5,746 nt of DNA from Deltaproteobacteria bacterium (lineage in GTDB: Bacteria; Desulfobacterota; Binatia; UBA9968): the NCBI GenBank assembly GCA_020027655.1, contig JAHKKJ010000271.1, forward strand, positions 1 through 5,746. The letters are read 5' to 3'. A program made the translations under genes and the position numbers. Positions 5,366 through 5,746 of the stretch are shown one piece after another; position 1 is the stretch's first letter; each line of letters opens with the position of its first letter. The notes beneath the pieces were generated by a model that saw nothing but the letters and a program-made list of their open reading frames with translations, made no database searches and had not been told where the DNA came from.

Positions 5366-5746
5366 GTCTGCTCCTTTAACTAGATCAAGTGTGAAGAGAA
5401 ATATCAGATCCGGTGACAATGCATAAGCCTAACCACAACAAAGTTTGCCGGCCGCGAGTCCTTAACACGATTATTATTCATCGAAAAACCTTTTGACCCA
5501 CCCAGGAGAAAAGTTTTCATCGTGGGCGGAAGAGTCGGTCCGCCTCGCAACGGCCTATGTCCAGCAACATTTGGCAGGGTTGTTGGGCAAGCCCGAGGTC
5601 ACCCAGGGCGAAGTGAAGGCACACGCATGACGTGAGGCGATAGCGCGACCAAAAAGCGGGGCGCCGCCCAACACGCGATTAAGCTTCAAATTGAACTGAA
5701 TTCCCGACGACTTAATCCTACAAGACGCGACCGTTGCGTCGTTCAA
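5366..5746. other. 381-base stretch without a convincing gene
   Basis: Nothing here passes as an intact gene. On the plus strand one frame is open from 5466 to the stop at 5628-5630 and reads protein-like in its second half (WAEESVRLATAYVQQHLAGL). It has no start codon with a ribosome binding site, and after the stop the same frame continues to 5697-5699. It may be the end of a decayed gene. The minus-strand frame 5555-5746 is Cys/Trp-scattered and starts at TTG at the window edge, so I regard it as noise. A small hairpin GACGC/GCGTC (5724-5728 with 5736-5740) lies near the end. The part nearest 5366 should hold the promoter of the RidA-like gene, but no clear boxes were seen. Confidence 0.4.
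5371..5376 (-). promoter_or_regulatory. Ribosome binding site of the RidA-like gene
   Basis: AAGGAG on the minus strand lies 5 bases before the ATG at 5363-5365. It fixes the start at MANPKK rather than the in-frame upstream codon at 5419. Confidence 0.75.

Noticed and set aside
5724..5740. Hairpin GACGC/GCGTC near the right edge as a terminator
   Set aside because: Five-bp stem with a 7-base loop, no following T-run and no gene end nearby in the window.

Overview
The window (5746 bases) reads as a piece of chromosome from an uncultured, soil- or sediment-type bacterium. The extracytoplasmic binding protein starts its mature part with FYEGKTV. I associate this style of TctC/Bug receptor with Rokubacteria, Binatota and other 'deltaproteobacterial' lineages. 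Intergenic spaces hold decayed dispersed repeats, which also suits such genomes. The lineage is inferred from style only. No RNA gene, CRISPR array, phage gene or transposase gene was found.

Left part, minus strand (1-2208): a divergent two-subunit hydro-lyase of the aconitase/isopropylmalate isomerase superfamily. The large subunit (925-2208) and small subunit (458-928) overlap by ATGA and are surely co-translated. A 277-base gap full of repeat debris follows. Then comes the N-terminus of an isocitrate lyase/PEP mutase superfamily enzyme (1-180), which runs off the window. The iron-sulfur cysteines of the large subunit are intact. The small subunit has lost the arginine of the usual GSSRE motif and about 15 residues of the loop that recognises substrate in isopropylmalate and homoaconitate isomerases. 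It is therefore unlikely to be ordinary LeuCD.

Middle (2209-3538): a 268-base divergent promoter region, then a secreted TctC-type solute-binding protein on the plus strand with a clear signal peptide. The TctA/TctB membrane partners are not in the window. Hydro-lyase, C-C lyase and carboxylate receptor together suggest uptake and breakdown of a di- or tricarboxylic acid. The logic is that of aconitase plus isocitrate lyase, or of 2,3-dimethylmalate dehydratase plus 2,3-dimethylmalate lyase. This is inference.

Right part, minus strand (3571-5365): a RidA-family protein (4943-5365), then a monomeric sarcosine oxidase-type flavoenzyme (3571-4785) converging on the tctC gene. The oxidase keeps the covalent-FAD cysteine and main active-site residues but has Glu where sarcosine oxidase has His269. 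The RidA-like protein lacks the catalytic arginine. They may work together on an amine whose oxidation gives an imine. The last 381 bases (5366-5746) hold no convincing gene, only a short open frame that may be a gene relic.
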